A DNA stretch of 64,000 bases from Candidatus Mycolicibacterium alkanivorans (GTDB lineage: Bacteria; Actinomycetota; Actinomycetes; Mycobacteriales; Mycobacteriaceae), in NCBI RefSeq assembly GCF_022760805.1, contig NZ_JAIVFL010000001.1, positions 3,348,001-3,412,000 on the forward strand, read 5' to 3'. The position numbers were made by a program, and so were the translations under genes. Below, one piece after another: positions 55,074-64,000 of this stretch. How positions within the stretch are numbered: the first letter of the stretch is position 1; each line of letters opens with the position of its first letter. The notes under the pieces were generated by a model. That model made no database searches, was not told where the DNA came from, and worked only from the letters and a program-made list of their open reading frames with translations.

Positions 55074-56243
55074 ATGGATTACCGGATCGATGACGAACTG
55101 GCGAGGCTGCAGGCCGCGCTGCGGGCGTTTCTTGAGGCGCGGATGCCCGACTTGATTGGGGAGCCGGCCCGGGACACCCGGGCAATTGCGTGGCGGGAGC
55201 TGGTGTCGGCCGGATGGCTGGAACACTTCGGCGCGGCAACCGGACCATCCGGTGCGCCAGCGGACTGGGTCGGCGGCGTGCACATTGCCGAAGTGTTCGG
55301 AGCGGTCCCAGTGCCCGGACCGGTTGACGTGGTCGCCGGCTACCTGATACCGCTGGCGAACGCCGCCGACATGACCGGGCTGCTCCAGCGACTGCAAACC
55401 GGCAGCGTCATCACCGCGGCGCCCCCGGTTCCTCACATATCCGGGCGCGACGGGGACCCGCAACGGCGGCACCGACGTCTCGACGCGGTCCGCGAAGCGA
55501 ACCGGATCAGGGTCAGCGGAGTGCTGCCGCGGGTTCCGGCCGCCGCCGACGCACAGGCGGTCGTGGTACCGGTCGACCTGGACGGCGAACCAGGGCTCGC
55601 TCTCGTGGGCTTCGACCAGGCGGGAGTCGAAGTCGGCGCGTCAACCGGGGTGGACCTGCGTCGGCCCGTCGCAGATGTCCGCCTGCACCAGGCCCTCCTG
55701 GAGGCGGCAGCGCTGTACACCCACCCTGACCTGTCGGTGCTAGAGGAGCGCTGCGCGATCCTGTACAGCCTGTTTCTCGATGCAGAGGCAGTCGGTGGCG
55801 GCGCCGAGCTGATCGCACGCAGTGTGGACTACTGCACTACGAGAACGCAGTTCGGGCGACCGATCGGGGCGTTCCAGGCGATACGGCATCGGCTCGCCGA
55901 CGCCGCCAGCGGTGTGGAGGGAGCCCGCTCACTTGTCTACCAGGCGGCCTGGAACGTCGCCGCCGGCGCACCCGGCGCCGTGTGCGACGTTCTGGCCAGC
56001 CGACTGTGGGCCTCCGCGGCCTACCTCACGGCCGCCGAGGCCGCCATCCAGTGTCATGGCGGTATGGGATTCACCTGGGACCAGCGGCTGCACCTGTGGT
56101 ATCGCGCCGCGATCGCCGGTCGGGGCGCCGACAATGTGGCCGGGGCACGTTCAGCGCTCGCCGCACTGCTATACCCCGGCGAACGTCCGGTGCCATCCGC
56201 ACCGCACGGCGCGCTGGCCGCAGCGGGAAGGACGAGCAAGTGA
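55074..56243 (+). CDS. Acyl-CoA dehydrogenase-like partner subunit (FadE28-like)
   Basis: The protein has 389 residues from ATG 55074, which follows GGAGG by 5 bases; ATG 55059, overlapping the previous stop, is the alternative. The N-terminal and middle domains are degenerate (no TEPxAGSD-type motif), but the C-terminal helical domain is clear: RTQFGRPIGAFQAIRHRLAD and CHGGMGFTWDQRLHLWYR. This unequal conservation is typical of the non-catalytic or FAD-sharing half of a heteromeric dehydrogenase. Its stop overlaps the next start (GTGA). Confidence 0.85.
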   Translation: MDYRIDDELARLQAALRAFLEARMPDLIGEPARDTRAIAWRELVSAGWLEHFGAATGPSGAPADWVGGVHIAEVFGAVPVPGPVDVVAGYLIPLANAADMTGLLQRLQTGSVITAAPPVPHISGRDGDPQRRHRRLDAVREANRIRVSGVLPRVPAAADAQAVVVPVDLDGEPGLALVGFDQAGVEVGASTGVDLRRPVADVRLHQALLEAAALYTHPDLSVLEERCAILYSLFLDAEAVGGGAELIARSVDYCTTRTQFGRPIGAFQAIRHRLADAASGVEGARSLVYQAAWNVAAGAPGAVCDVLASRLWASAAYLTAAEAAIQCHGGMGFTWDQRLHLWYRAAIAGRGADNVAGARSALAALLYPGERPVPSAPHGALAAAGRTSK

Positions 56244-57073
56244 GCGAACCCGAGGTGCTGTTCGACCGGCCGCGACCTGGCGTCGCGGTTCTCACCCTCA
56301 ACCGACCAGGTGCGCGCAACTCCCTCGGCTGGCAAACCTGGCACCAGCTGGGCGAGGCAATCGATGAGGTGGCCGACGACGACGACTGTCGCGCGGTGGT
56401 ACTCACCGGCGCCGGCGGGACGTTTTGCGCCGGCGGCGACGTCAAGACCTCCCCGTCCCGCGGAGCGGGGCTCGGCGCACCCGCGGCGCGGTTGCTGGTC
56501 GGACACCGCGTGCTCGACACGCTGCTCAAGTTGCCCAAACCAGTGCTGGCCGCCGTCGAGGGGCCAGCAGTGGGTGCCGGCTGGAGCCTCGCGTTGGCCT
56601 GCGACCTGGTTGTAGCGGCCCGCGACGCCGTGTTCGCAGCGCCGTTCGTGGCGCGCGGCCTCGTGCCCGACTGCGGCGCCGCCTGGTTCTTAACCCGGGC
56701 GCTGGGCCGGCACCGAGCCGCGGCGCTGCTGTTGAGCGGCGAACGGCTCACCGCGCCGCAGGCCGCTGGCGCGGGTCTGGTCAGTCAACTCGCCGAGCCT
56801 GGCGCAGCGCTGACCGTCGCCACCGACCTCGCCGCAAGCCTCGCCCGCGGCCCCGCAGAGGCACTGCGCTTGACCAAAGGCATGATCCGCGGCGCACTCG
56901 ATGTACCGCTGGAAAGATTCCTCGAACTCGAATGGCTGTCGGCCACCCTCGATCTGACCGGGCCCGACGCTGCCGAAGGCCGCGCAGCCTTTGTCGAGAA
57001 GCGCGATCCTGATTTCTCGAAAGGCCGTCGCCCCTCGGCGGAAACCGGGCCAGCGCATCCACCGACCGGCTAG
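56240..57073 (+). CDS. Enoyl-CoA hydratase/isomerase
   Basis: The 277-residue crotonase-fold protein has AGGTFCAGGDVKT and VEGPAVGAGWSLALACDLVVAA for the oxyanion hole, then APFVARGLVPDCGAAWFLTRALG, in which Asp takes a place near one catalytic Glu. GTG 56240 overlaps the preceding stop. It closes the operon, supplying hydration or isomerisation after the dehydrogenases. Confidence 0.9.
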   Translation: MSEPEVLFDRPRPGVAVLTLNRPGARNSLGWQTWHQLGEAIDEVADDDDCRAVVLTGAGGTFCAGGDVKTSPSRGAGLGAPAARLLVGHRVLDTLLKLPKPVLAAVEGPAVGAGWSLALACDLVVAARDAVFAAPFVARGLVPDCGAAWFLTRALGRHRAAALLLSGERLTAPQAAGAGLVSQLAEPGAALTVATDLAASLARGPAEALRLTKGMIRGALDVPLERFLELEWLSATLDLTGPDAAEGRAAFVEKRDPDFSKGRRPSAETGPAHPPTG

Positions 57074-57384
57074 CGCGAGCGGCGCCCGATGCGCGTTCGT
57101 TGAATGCCCAGCAACAGGCACCGTCGGCGGACACGACGGCCAGATCGACCTGCCTCGACGGCGGACACCCCGTTGCCATCCGTGCGTCTTGACCGGTTGA
57201 GATTCGACCCGCGCATGCGCGGGTCCATGAGACCAACCGTTACTCAGCCTGCCGGGCGGGCTGGACCGATCGACCGGCCCACACGGGCCAGGAACGCCGA
57301 TCCGAAGCCCCGCGTCGAGAGCTTTGACCAGGTCCCGCCGCGACGCCGTCACGGGCCGCACTGTTGGCGAATGCGGCGGTCGTT
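57074..57384. other. 311-base convergent gap with a 20-bp palindrome
   Basis: No gene is seen between the convergent hydratase and groEL genes. It contains a perfect palindrome from 57206 to 57225 (arms GACCCGCGCA and TGCGCGGGTC), likely a hairpin that limits read-through between the two operons. No T-run follows. Confidence 0.55.
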
Positions 57385-59139
<1,755 letters not shown>

Positions 59140-59234
59140 CTACCCACCTCACGAGGCGACGCTGCCCGGCTGAAAACCAGCCCGCCGGGGCTATCACTGC
59201 GGCGGGCCGGCGTACGGCTACCGCAGTGACCCGG

Positions 59235-60344
59235 TCAGGCGTGGATGATCACACCGCGGATGTTCTTGCCGTCTCGCAGGTCCTGATAGCCCTCGTTGAC
59301 CTGGTCGAGGGTGTATCGGGTGGTGATCAACTCGTCGAGTTTGAGTTGGCCGGCGTCGTAGAGACGGAGCAACCGTACGATGTCGTACTGCGGGTTGGAC
59401 GAGCCGAACAGTGTGCCCCTGATCGTCTTCTCATTGAGAGTCAGATCGCAACCCGAGACGTGCACGGTGAGTTTCGCCGGGTCCGCCAGCCCGGTGATGA
59501 CCACGGTGCCGCCCTTACCGATCACCGCAGTCGCCGCGCTCACCACCTCCTCATCGACGGTGCCAACCAAGATCAGCGCCTGGTCGGCCCCCTGCCCCCA
59601 GGTGAGCTCCTTGACCTTGGCCGCCGCGGTAGCGGCGTCGGCGAAGGCATGGGTGGCACCGAATTTCATGGCGGTGTCACGTTTGAACGCCACCGGATCG
59701 ACGACCACGACGTACTTCGCGCCCGCACTGACCGCACCTTGGACAGCGTTGATACCCAGCCCACCGACACCATAGATGACGGTGGTATCACCAGAGCGCA
59801 CCCCGCCGGCGTACACCGAAGTGCCCCAGCCGGTCGGAACACCGCAACCCACCACCACCGCCGTCTCAAGCGGCAGCCAGTCATCGATCTTGACCACCGA
59901 ATGCTCGGAGACAGTCGCGCGTTCAGAAAATGTGCCCAGCATGCACATCGCCCCGAAATCCAGCCCGTCGCGGTGCAACCGGAAACTGCCGTCGGGCATG
60001 CACCCTTCGAGGATGGTGGCGCCCATGTCGCACAGGCTGGACCGTCCCGTCGCGCAGTACCGGCAGGTTCCACAGTTCGGGATGAAGCTGCACACGACGT
60101 GATCACCCGGCTTGACCTTGGTGACCCCGGGCCCGACGTCCTCGATGATGCCCGCCCCCTCATGGCCCCCGACAATGGGATACCGCGGCGGCAGATCACC
60201 GTCGGTCAAGTGCAGGTCCGAATGGCACAACCCGGCGGCGGTGTACTTGATCAGCACCTCGCCAACACCGGGACCATCGAGGTCGAGCTCCATGATCTCG
60301 AACGGTTTCCCCGGCTCCAGCAACACTGCCGCGGTGGTCTTCAC
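59235..60344 (-). CDS. NDMA-dependent (mycofactocin-type) alcohol dehydrogenase
   Basis: The 369-residue zinc MDR enzyme has the catalytic zinc Cys/His in AAGLCHSDLHL and GHEGAG, the structural zinc cysteines in NCGTCRYCATGRSSLC, and the coenzyme motif YGVGGLG. Text and length fit the Rxyl_3153/NDMA-dependent group, whose NAD(H) is tightly bound and reoxidised by mycofactocin. It should oxidise the alcohol from the monooxygenase. Confidence 0.9.
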   Translation of the reverse strand: MKTTAAVLLEPGKPFEIMELDLDGPGVGEVLIKYTAAGLCHSDLHLTDGDLPPRYPIVGGHEGAGIIEDVGPGVTKVKPGDHVVCSFIPNCGTCRYCATGRSSLCDMGATILEGCMPDGSFRLHRDGLDFGAMCMLGTFSERATVSEHSVVKIDDWLPLETAVVVGCGVPTGWGTSVYAGGVRSGDTTVIYGVGGLGINAVQGAVSAGAKYVVVVDPVAFKRDTAMKFGATHAFADAATAAAKVKELTWGQGADQALILVGTVDEEVVSAATAVIGKGGTVVITGLADPAKLTVHVSGCDLTLNEKTIRGTLFGSSNPQYDIVRLLRLYDAGQLKLDELITTRYTLDQVNEGYQDLRDGKNIRGVIIHA

Positions 60345-60372
60345 CTGCTACTCCTCATCGGTACAGAGCCCC

Positions 60373-61872
60373 TCACAGGGCGATGTTGACGGATTTGACC
60401 TGCGTGTACAGATCCAGCGCAGCACCGCCGAGTTCACGGCCCCAGCCGGACTGCTTGTAGCCGCCGAACGGCATCGCGGTATCGAAACCGTTGTACTGGT
60501 TGATCCACACCGAACCCGCCTTGAGTTTCTTGGCAGTCCGGTGCGCCTTGGAGATGTCCTTGGTCCAAATGCCAGCGGCCAGACCGTAGATGCTGTTGTT
60601 GGCCGCGGCTATGACACCGTTGTCCGCCTCGAATGGCAGCGCCGTCACCACCGGGCCGAAGATTTCTTCGCGGACCACACTGAACTCGGGTTCGACGTCA
60701 ACAAACACCGTCGGCTCGACGAAAAACCCGGTCTCGCCCCACCGTTTACCACCGGTCAGCGCCCGCGCGCCATCGGCCAGCCCCTGCCTCAGATAGCCCG
60801 TGACCTTGTCGAACTGCTCCTGCGAAATCAGCGGACCAAGTTCGGTCGACGGATCCATCCCCGGACCGATCTTGACCTTGCTCGCCGCTTCGGCCACCGC
60901 CCCGGTGAACTCACCGAAGATCGTGTCCTCCACGTAGAGCCGCGTACCCGCGACACAGCACTGCCCGTGGTTGAACAACCAGGCGTTCAGCGAACCCTCC
61001 ACGGCCAACTCGAAGTCGGCGTCAGCGAAGACCACGTTGGCGCTCTTGCCGCCCAGTTCCAACGAAACCTTCTTCAAGTTGCCTTTGGCCGCATCGACGA
61101 TCTTCTTACCGACCTCCGTCGAGCCGGTGAACGCGATCTTGTCGACAGCACCGTGCCCGGACAGCGCCGCACCCGCATCCCCGAACCCGGTGACGATGTT
61201 GACCACCCCGGGGGGGAACCCAGCTTCCTGGAACACCTCGCCAAGAAGCAATGCGGTCAGCGGCGTCTGCTCGGCGGGTTTGAGGATCACCGTGTTCCCG
61301 GCGGCCAGGGCAGGGGCCAGCTTCCACGCCGCCATCAACAACGGGAAATTCCACGGCACGATGAGCCCGCACACACCGACCGGCTCACGCAGCGTGTAAG
61401 CGTGAAACTCCCCACCGGGAGAAAACGGCATCGAGACAGTGACGGTGGAACCCTCGATCTTGGTAGCCCAGCCGGCGTAATAACGGAACACATCGGCCGA
61501 CCACGCGACGTCGACCGCGGTGGCGATCCCCGCCGACTTGCCGTTGTCGAGTGCCTCAAGCTGGCCGAACTCCGCTGCACGGTCACTGAGAATGTCGCCC
61601 ACCCGCCACAACAAACGTTCACGTTGGTTGGGTTTCATCGCCGGCCACGCACCGGTGTCGAACGCCTCCCGGGCAGCGCGGACCGCCCGATCGACGTCCT
61701 CAGCCTGCCCATGGGCGACCTCGGTCAGTACCGCCCCGGTAGCCGGGTCGATGGTGGGGAACGTCTCACCCGACGCCGCGTCCACCCACCGGCCGCCAAT
61801 CAACAGCTTCTTGCTGCCACGCAGAAACCCGCGAACCTCCGGCAGCACCGGGTGCTCTGTCACAGCTGTCAC
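60373..61872 (-). CDS. Aldehyde dehydrogenase of the monooxygenase operon
   Basis: The 499-residue NAD-type aldehyde dehydrogenase has PWNFPLLMAAWKLAPAL, FTGSTEVGKKI, LELGGKSANVVF, and the catalytic Cys in NHGQCCVAGTR; EEIFGPVV follows. GTG 61872 is used: AAGGAG lies 6 bases upstream, whereas the longer frame has low-complexity repeats. It likely converts the aldehyde from the neighbouring alcohol dehydrogenase to the acid. Confidence 0.94.
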   Translation of the reverse strand: MTAVTEHPVLPEVRGFLRGSKKLLIGGRWVDAASGETFPTIDPATGAVLTEVAHGQAEDVDRAVRAAREAFDTGAWPAMKPNQRERLLWRVGDILSDRAAEFGQLEALDNGKSAGIATAVDVAWSADVFRYYAGWATKIEGSTVTVSMPFSPGGEFHAYTLREPVGVCGLIVPWNFPLLMAAWKLAPALAAGNTVILKPAEQTPLTALLLGEVFQEAGFPPGVVNIVTGFGDAGAALSGHGAVDKIAFTGSTEVGKKIVDAAKGNLKKVSLELGGKSANVVFADADFELAVEGSLNAWLFNHGQCCVAGTRLYVEDTIFGEFTGAVAEAASKVKIGPGMDPSTELGPLISQEQFDKVTGYLRQGLADGARALTGGKRWGETGFFVEPTVFVDVEPEFSVVREEIFGPVVTALPFEADNGVIAAANNSIYGLAAGIWTKDISKAHRTAKKLKAGSVWINQYNGFDTAMPFGGYKQSGWGRELGGAALDLYTQVKSVNIAL

Positions 61873-61942
61873 AGCAATCTCCTTGACAGTAATACCTGTC
61901 TCGAACCTCACGGCAGCAGCGCATCGAACGCCGACTGGCACA

Positions 61943-62003
61943 CCGACACCGGGGCCGACACCCACTCACACCGACACCCACTCACGCCGACACCGGGGCC
62001 GAC
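61943..62003. repeat. Direct repeat at the end of the reductase gene
   Basis: CCGACACCGGGGCCGAC occurs at 61943-61959 and 61987-62003, 44 bases apart, with ACACCCACTCAC also repeated between. The second copy encodes the last codons of the reductase; the first lies past its stop. This suggests a small tandem duplication of the gene end. Confidence 0.7.
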
Positions 62004-63013
62004 TCGACGGCCGGATAGAACTTATCGGCGTGAATACGCGCCCCCGGCAGACCCTTGGCTTCCAGCAGACGCCCGACCGCGTCACACATTTCGGGTGCCC
62101 CGCACAGGTAGGCGTCATACAGCGAGGCATCCCGAATATCTTCGGCGATCGCCCGGGTAACCCGGCCCGTGCGGCCATTCGGCGGCAACGCCTCGGCGGT
62201 GCCCTGCGACAGACACGGGATGAACTGGAAATCCTTCAACCGCGTCGCCAGTTCAGCCAACTCCTCGACATACACCAGATCACCGCTGCTACGAGCGCCA
62301 TAGTAGAAGCGGATCGGGACCTCGCAATTCTGATCGGCCGCATCAGACAACATCGACAACAGCGGCGCGATCCCCGAGCCGATCCCGACCGCGATCACCG
62401 GGCGACCGCTCTCACGCAGGAACATCGTGCCAAACGGGGCCTCCAGGTGCAGCTCAGACCCCAGCTCGAGCCCGTCGAGCACGGCGCTGAACACCCCATT
62501 GGGCACCCGTTTGACACAAAACGTCAGCTCACTTCCCGAACTCGGCGGACTCAGCAGCGAGTACGAACGACGTTCCCCACCATCGAGAGTGAACTCCGCG
62601 TACTGGCCCGCCCGAAAACTCAACGGCTCATCCAAAGCCACCCGCAACTCAACCAACCCCGGTGTCAGCGAACGCAACCCCAACACCGTGGCCCGCCGCG
62701 GACTGGGCGGTGTCATCGGCGGAAGTGTCTCCACACCGCCATGCTGGTCAATCTCGATCACCAGATCACTCTTGGCGAACGTGCAGCACAGCAAGATCGC
62801 CCCATCCTCACGTTCATCACGCGGGATCGCATACACCGACGCCGCCGAATCATCGACGTCACCCTCAAGCAACCAGTGCTTACACGAGGAACAGTTCCCA
62901 TGCCGACACCCATACTGCAAATTGACGCCGTGATGCAGCGCGGCGGTGAGGATATCTTCGCCCTCACCGACGGGGAACTCCTCCCCCGTCGGTACCAGGG
63001 TGACACGTGCCAT
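61982..63013 (-). CDS. Diiron monooxygenase reductase (2Fe-2S, FAD, NADH)
   Basis: The 343-residue electron-transfer protein has an N-terminal plant-type ferredoxin domain with C-x4-C-x2-C (GCRHGNCSSCKHW) and a later Cys in LLCCTF, an FAD domain (RSYSLLSPP), and an NAD domain (GIGSGIAPLLSML ... YLCGAPEMCDAV). It passes electrons from NADH to the hydroxylase. ATG 63013 is chosen over the TTG 3 bases before. The gene follows the coupling protein gene instead of lying between the two hydroxylase genes. Confidence 0.94.
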   Translation of the reverse strand: MARVTLVPTGEEFPVGEGEDILTAALHHGVNLQYGCRHGNCSSCKHWLLEGDVDDSAASVYAIPRDEREDGAILLCCTFAKSDLVIEIDQHGGVETLPPMTPPSPRRATVLGLRSLTPGLVELRVALDEPLSFRAGQYAEFTLDGGERRSYSLLSPPSSGSELTFCVKRVPNGVFSAVLDGLELGSELHLEAPFGTMFLRESGRPVIAVGIGSGIAPLLSMLSDAADQNCEVPIRFYYGARSSGDLVYVEELAELATRLKDFQFIPCLSQGTAEALPPNGRTGRVTRAIAEDIRDASLYDAYLCGAPEMCDAVGRLLEAKGLPGARIHADKFYPAVESAPVSA

Positions 63014-63024
63014 CAACTATCCGA

Positions 63025-63342
63025 TCAGATCTTCGCCGGTTCAAGTTGCGACATGTCGGCAGTGACCACAAACGCATCATCTTCGACATGCGCCCGCCCG
63101 TAATAACTGGACATGCACACCAAAAACCGTGACATCGTCAACGGCTTACCCAGATACTCCTCCACCTCAGCCAGCGGGATACGGATCGTCCCCTCCGTCT
63201 CCAGCAGGAAAAACGTACCCCGATCCTGCACCCGAATCCCGGGGCACTCCTCACTCACATAATGCACAGTCGCCTGCGCCTCCTCACTTTTCATCAAGAC
63301 AAGCCCGATCGTCCTACGCCCGTGTTCCTGGGTGCCGCTCAT
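63025..63342 (-). CDS. Monooxygenase coupling (effector) protein, MmoB/DmpM family
   Basis: The 105-residue cofactorless regulatory protein binds the hydroxylase and controls substrate and oxygen access. The text IGLVLMKSEEAQATVHYVSEECPGIRVQDRGTFFLLETEGTIRIPLAEVEEYLGK is that of the family. Its start overlaps the stop of the hydroxylase beta gene (ATGA); 11 bases separate it from the reductase gene. Confidence 0.92.
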   Translation of the reverse strand: MSGTQEHGRRTIGLVLMKSEEAQATVHYVSEECPGIRVQDRGTFFLLETEGTIRIPLAEVEEYLGKPLTMSRFLVCMSSYYGRAHVEDDAFVVTADMSQLEPAKI

Positions 63343-64000
63343 GACCTCACCCCCGCGGGAACCTGCAGACCGGCCGTCGCCAAGATGTCAGCGGTCGTGC
63401 CGACAACCTGCTGTCGGGCCCGTTCTGCGAACCCCGATCCCGCACGAACAGCATCAAAGACCGGCAAGAACGCATCAACAGCCGCCAACGCATCCGGATA
63501 CCAAGAATCAACCCAACCCTGCATCAACTCACGATTACCCGCAGCCGGCACCGGCCGACCGGAACGATCGCTATCAGCGGTGAGCATCTTGACCAAAGCC
63601 TGGGTGGCGGCCCGGTTGCGACGCCGATCGGCCTCCGCGGTCATCTCGATCACCGGGATCACCACATCCCCATGCAGCGGAGCGAAACGCCGAAAGAACT
63701 CGCTACCGATCACAGTGGTACACAACGGCTCCACCACCAGGTTCGTCATCACAACCATTTCACCCCAATCACGCAACGACAGCAGCCTCTCCACCAGCCG
63801 ACGCGCCCCCTGACACGCCGGATCACCGAGCCAGACCCCCGCACCGAGGCCCTCGGTGTAACCCGGTGCCTGCTCATGGAGATCCAAGCTGTACAACGCG
63901 ATGTCCTGCTGATGACGCAACCGATCCATCCCACTGAACGTATAGGCCATCGACAAAGTGTCCGACAACGCTTCCCGGGTGACAAAGGCATGCGCCTTGA
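63339..64000 (-). CDS. Soluble diiron monooxygenase hydroxylase beta subunit, 5' end missing
   Basis: The frame is open to the window edge (KAHAFVTREALSDTLSMAYTFSGMDRLRHQQDIALYSLDL...), so the start lies outside. The visible 219 residues match the small hydroxylase subunit of propane/alkene-type monooxygenases (RLRHQQDIALYS, WGEMVVMTNLVVEPL). It lacks iron ligands by design; those are in the alpha subunit, expected upstream outside the window. Confidence 0.9.
   Translation of the reverse strand, partial: KAHAFVTREALSDTLSMAYTFSGMDRLRHQQDIALYSLDLHEQAPGYTEGLGAGVWLGDPACQGARRLVERLLSLRDWGEMVVMTNLVVEPLCTTVIGSEFFRRFAPLHGDVVIPVIEMTAEADRRRNRAATQALVKMLTADSDRSGRPVPAAGNRELMQGWVDSWYPDALAAVDAFLPVFDAVRAGSGFAERARQQVVGTTADILATAGLQVPAGVRS

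Overview
The window is GC-rich actinobacterial DNA, almost certainly from a fast-growing environmental Mycobacterium/Mycolicibacterium. Three things point there: a mycothione reductase gene, a mycobacterial SigC/CtpB copper locus, and a long stretch in the order of the M. tuberculosis Rv2854-Rv2887 block. That block reads: hydrolase, mtr, SDR, aldC, glutamine amidotransferase, glnA4, map, penicillin-binding lipoprotein, GNAT, ispG, rip1, dxr, rlmN, cdsA, frr, pyrH and an Rv2887-like MarR gene. Comparisons with named M. tuberculosis genes are from memory, not from a search.

Layout. 1-2385: hydrolase and mtr. 2441-5454 (minus): an ECF-type Ni/Co transporter behind an ArsR regulator, where M. 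tuberculosis has nicT. 5532-12423: a copper module. It holds a zf-HC2 membrane protein (likely anti-sigma) with a His/Met-rich external loop, a DUF5134 membrane protein with a Met/His loop, a CopD-CtaG fusion, a 46-residue seven-cysteine protein, a CopZ-like chaperone, a CtpB-type P1B ATPase and the ECF sigma factor SigC. 12546-19255: GntR, SDR, aldehyde dehydrogenase, gamma-glutamyl hydrolase and GlnA4, with a divergent ethanolamine-type permease; together they suggest gamma-glutamylated ethanolamine or polyamine catabolism. 19257-20960: repeats, a terminator and a frameshifted pseudogene. 21024-24589: two genes for the osmolyte N-acetylglutaminylglutamine amide. 24592-40043: mainly housekeeping genes (cobQ, map, cell wall, MEP pathway, lipid synthesis, frr/pyrH). 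40081-41244: a divergent methyltransferase/MarR pair with two abutting palindromic operators.

From about 41245 the conserved order stops and an accessory catabolic region begins. It has TetR and MBL-fold genes, a secreted CAP protein, fragments of IS630 and IS110 transposases on either side of an enoyl-CoA hydratase gene, and then a beta-oxidation set on both strands: MaoC, DUF35 and a Cys-less thiolase (aldolase-like), acyl-CoA dehydrogenases, an acyl-CoA ligase, an SDR and a second hydratase. The arrangement resembles steroid or branched side-chain degradation. 57385-64000 (minus) is part of a soluble diiron monooxygenase operon (hydroxylase beta subunit cut by the window edge, coupling protein, reductase, aldehyde dehydrogenase, NDMA-type alcohol dehydrogenase, dedicated GroEL), i.e. 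gaseous alkane, alkene or ketone oxidation.

The strongest candidate for an undescribed system is the copper/SigC locus, where the sigma factor, a plausible copper-sensing anti-sigma factor and copper-handling proteins, including an overlooked Cys-rich miniprotein, lie together.
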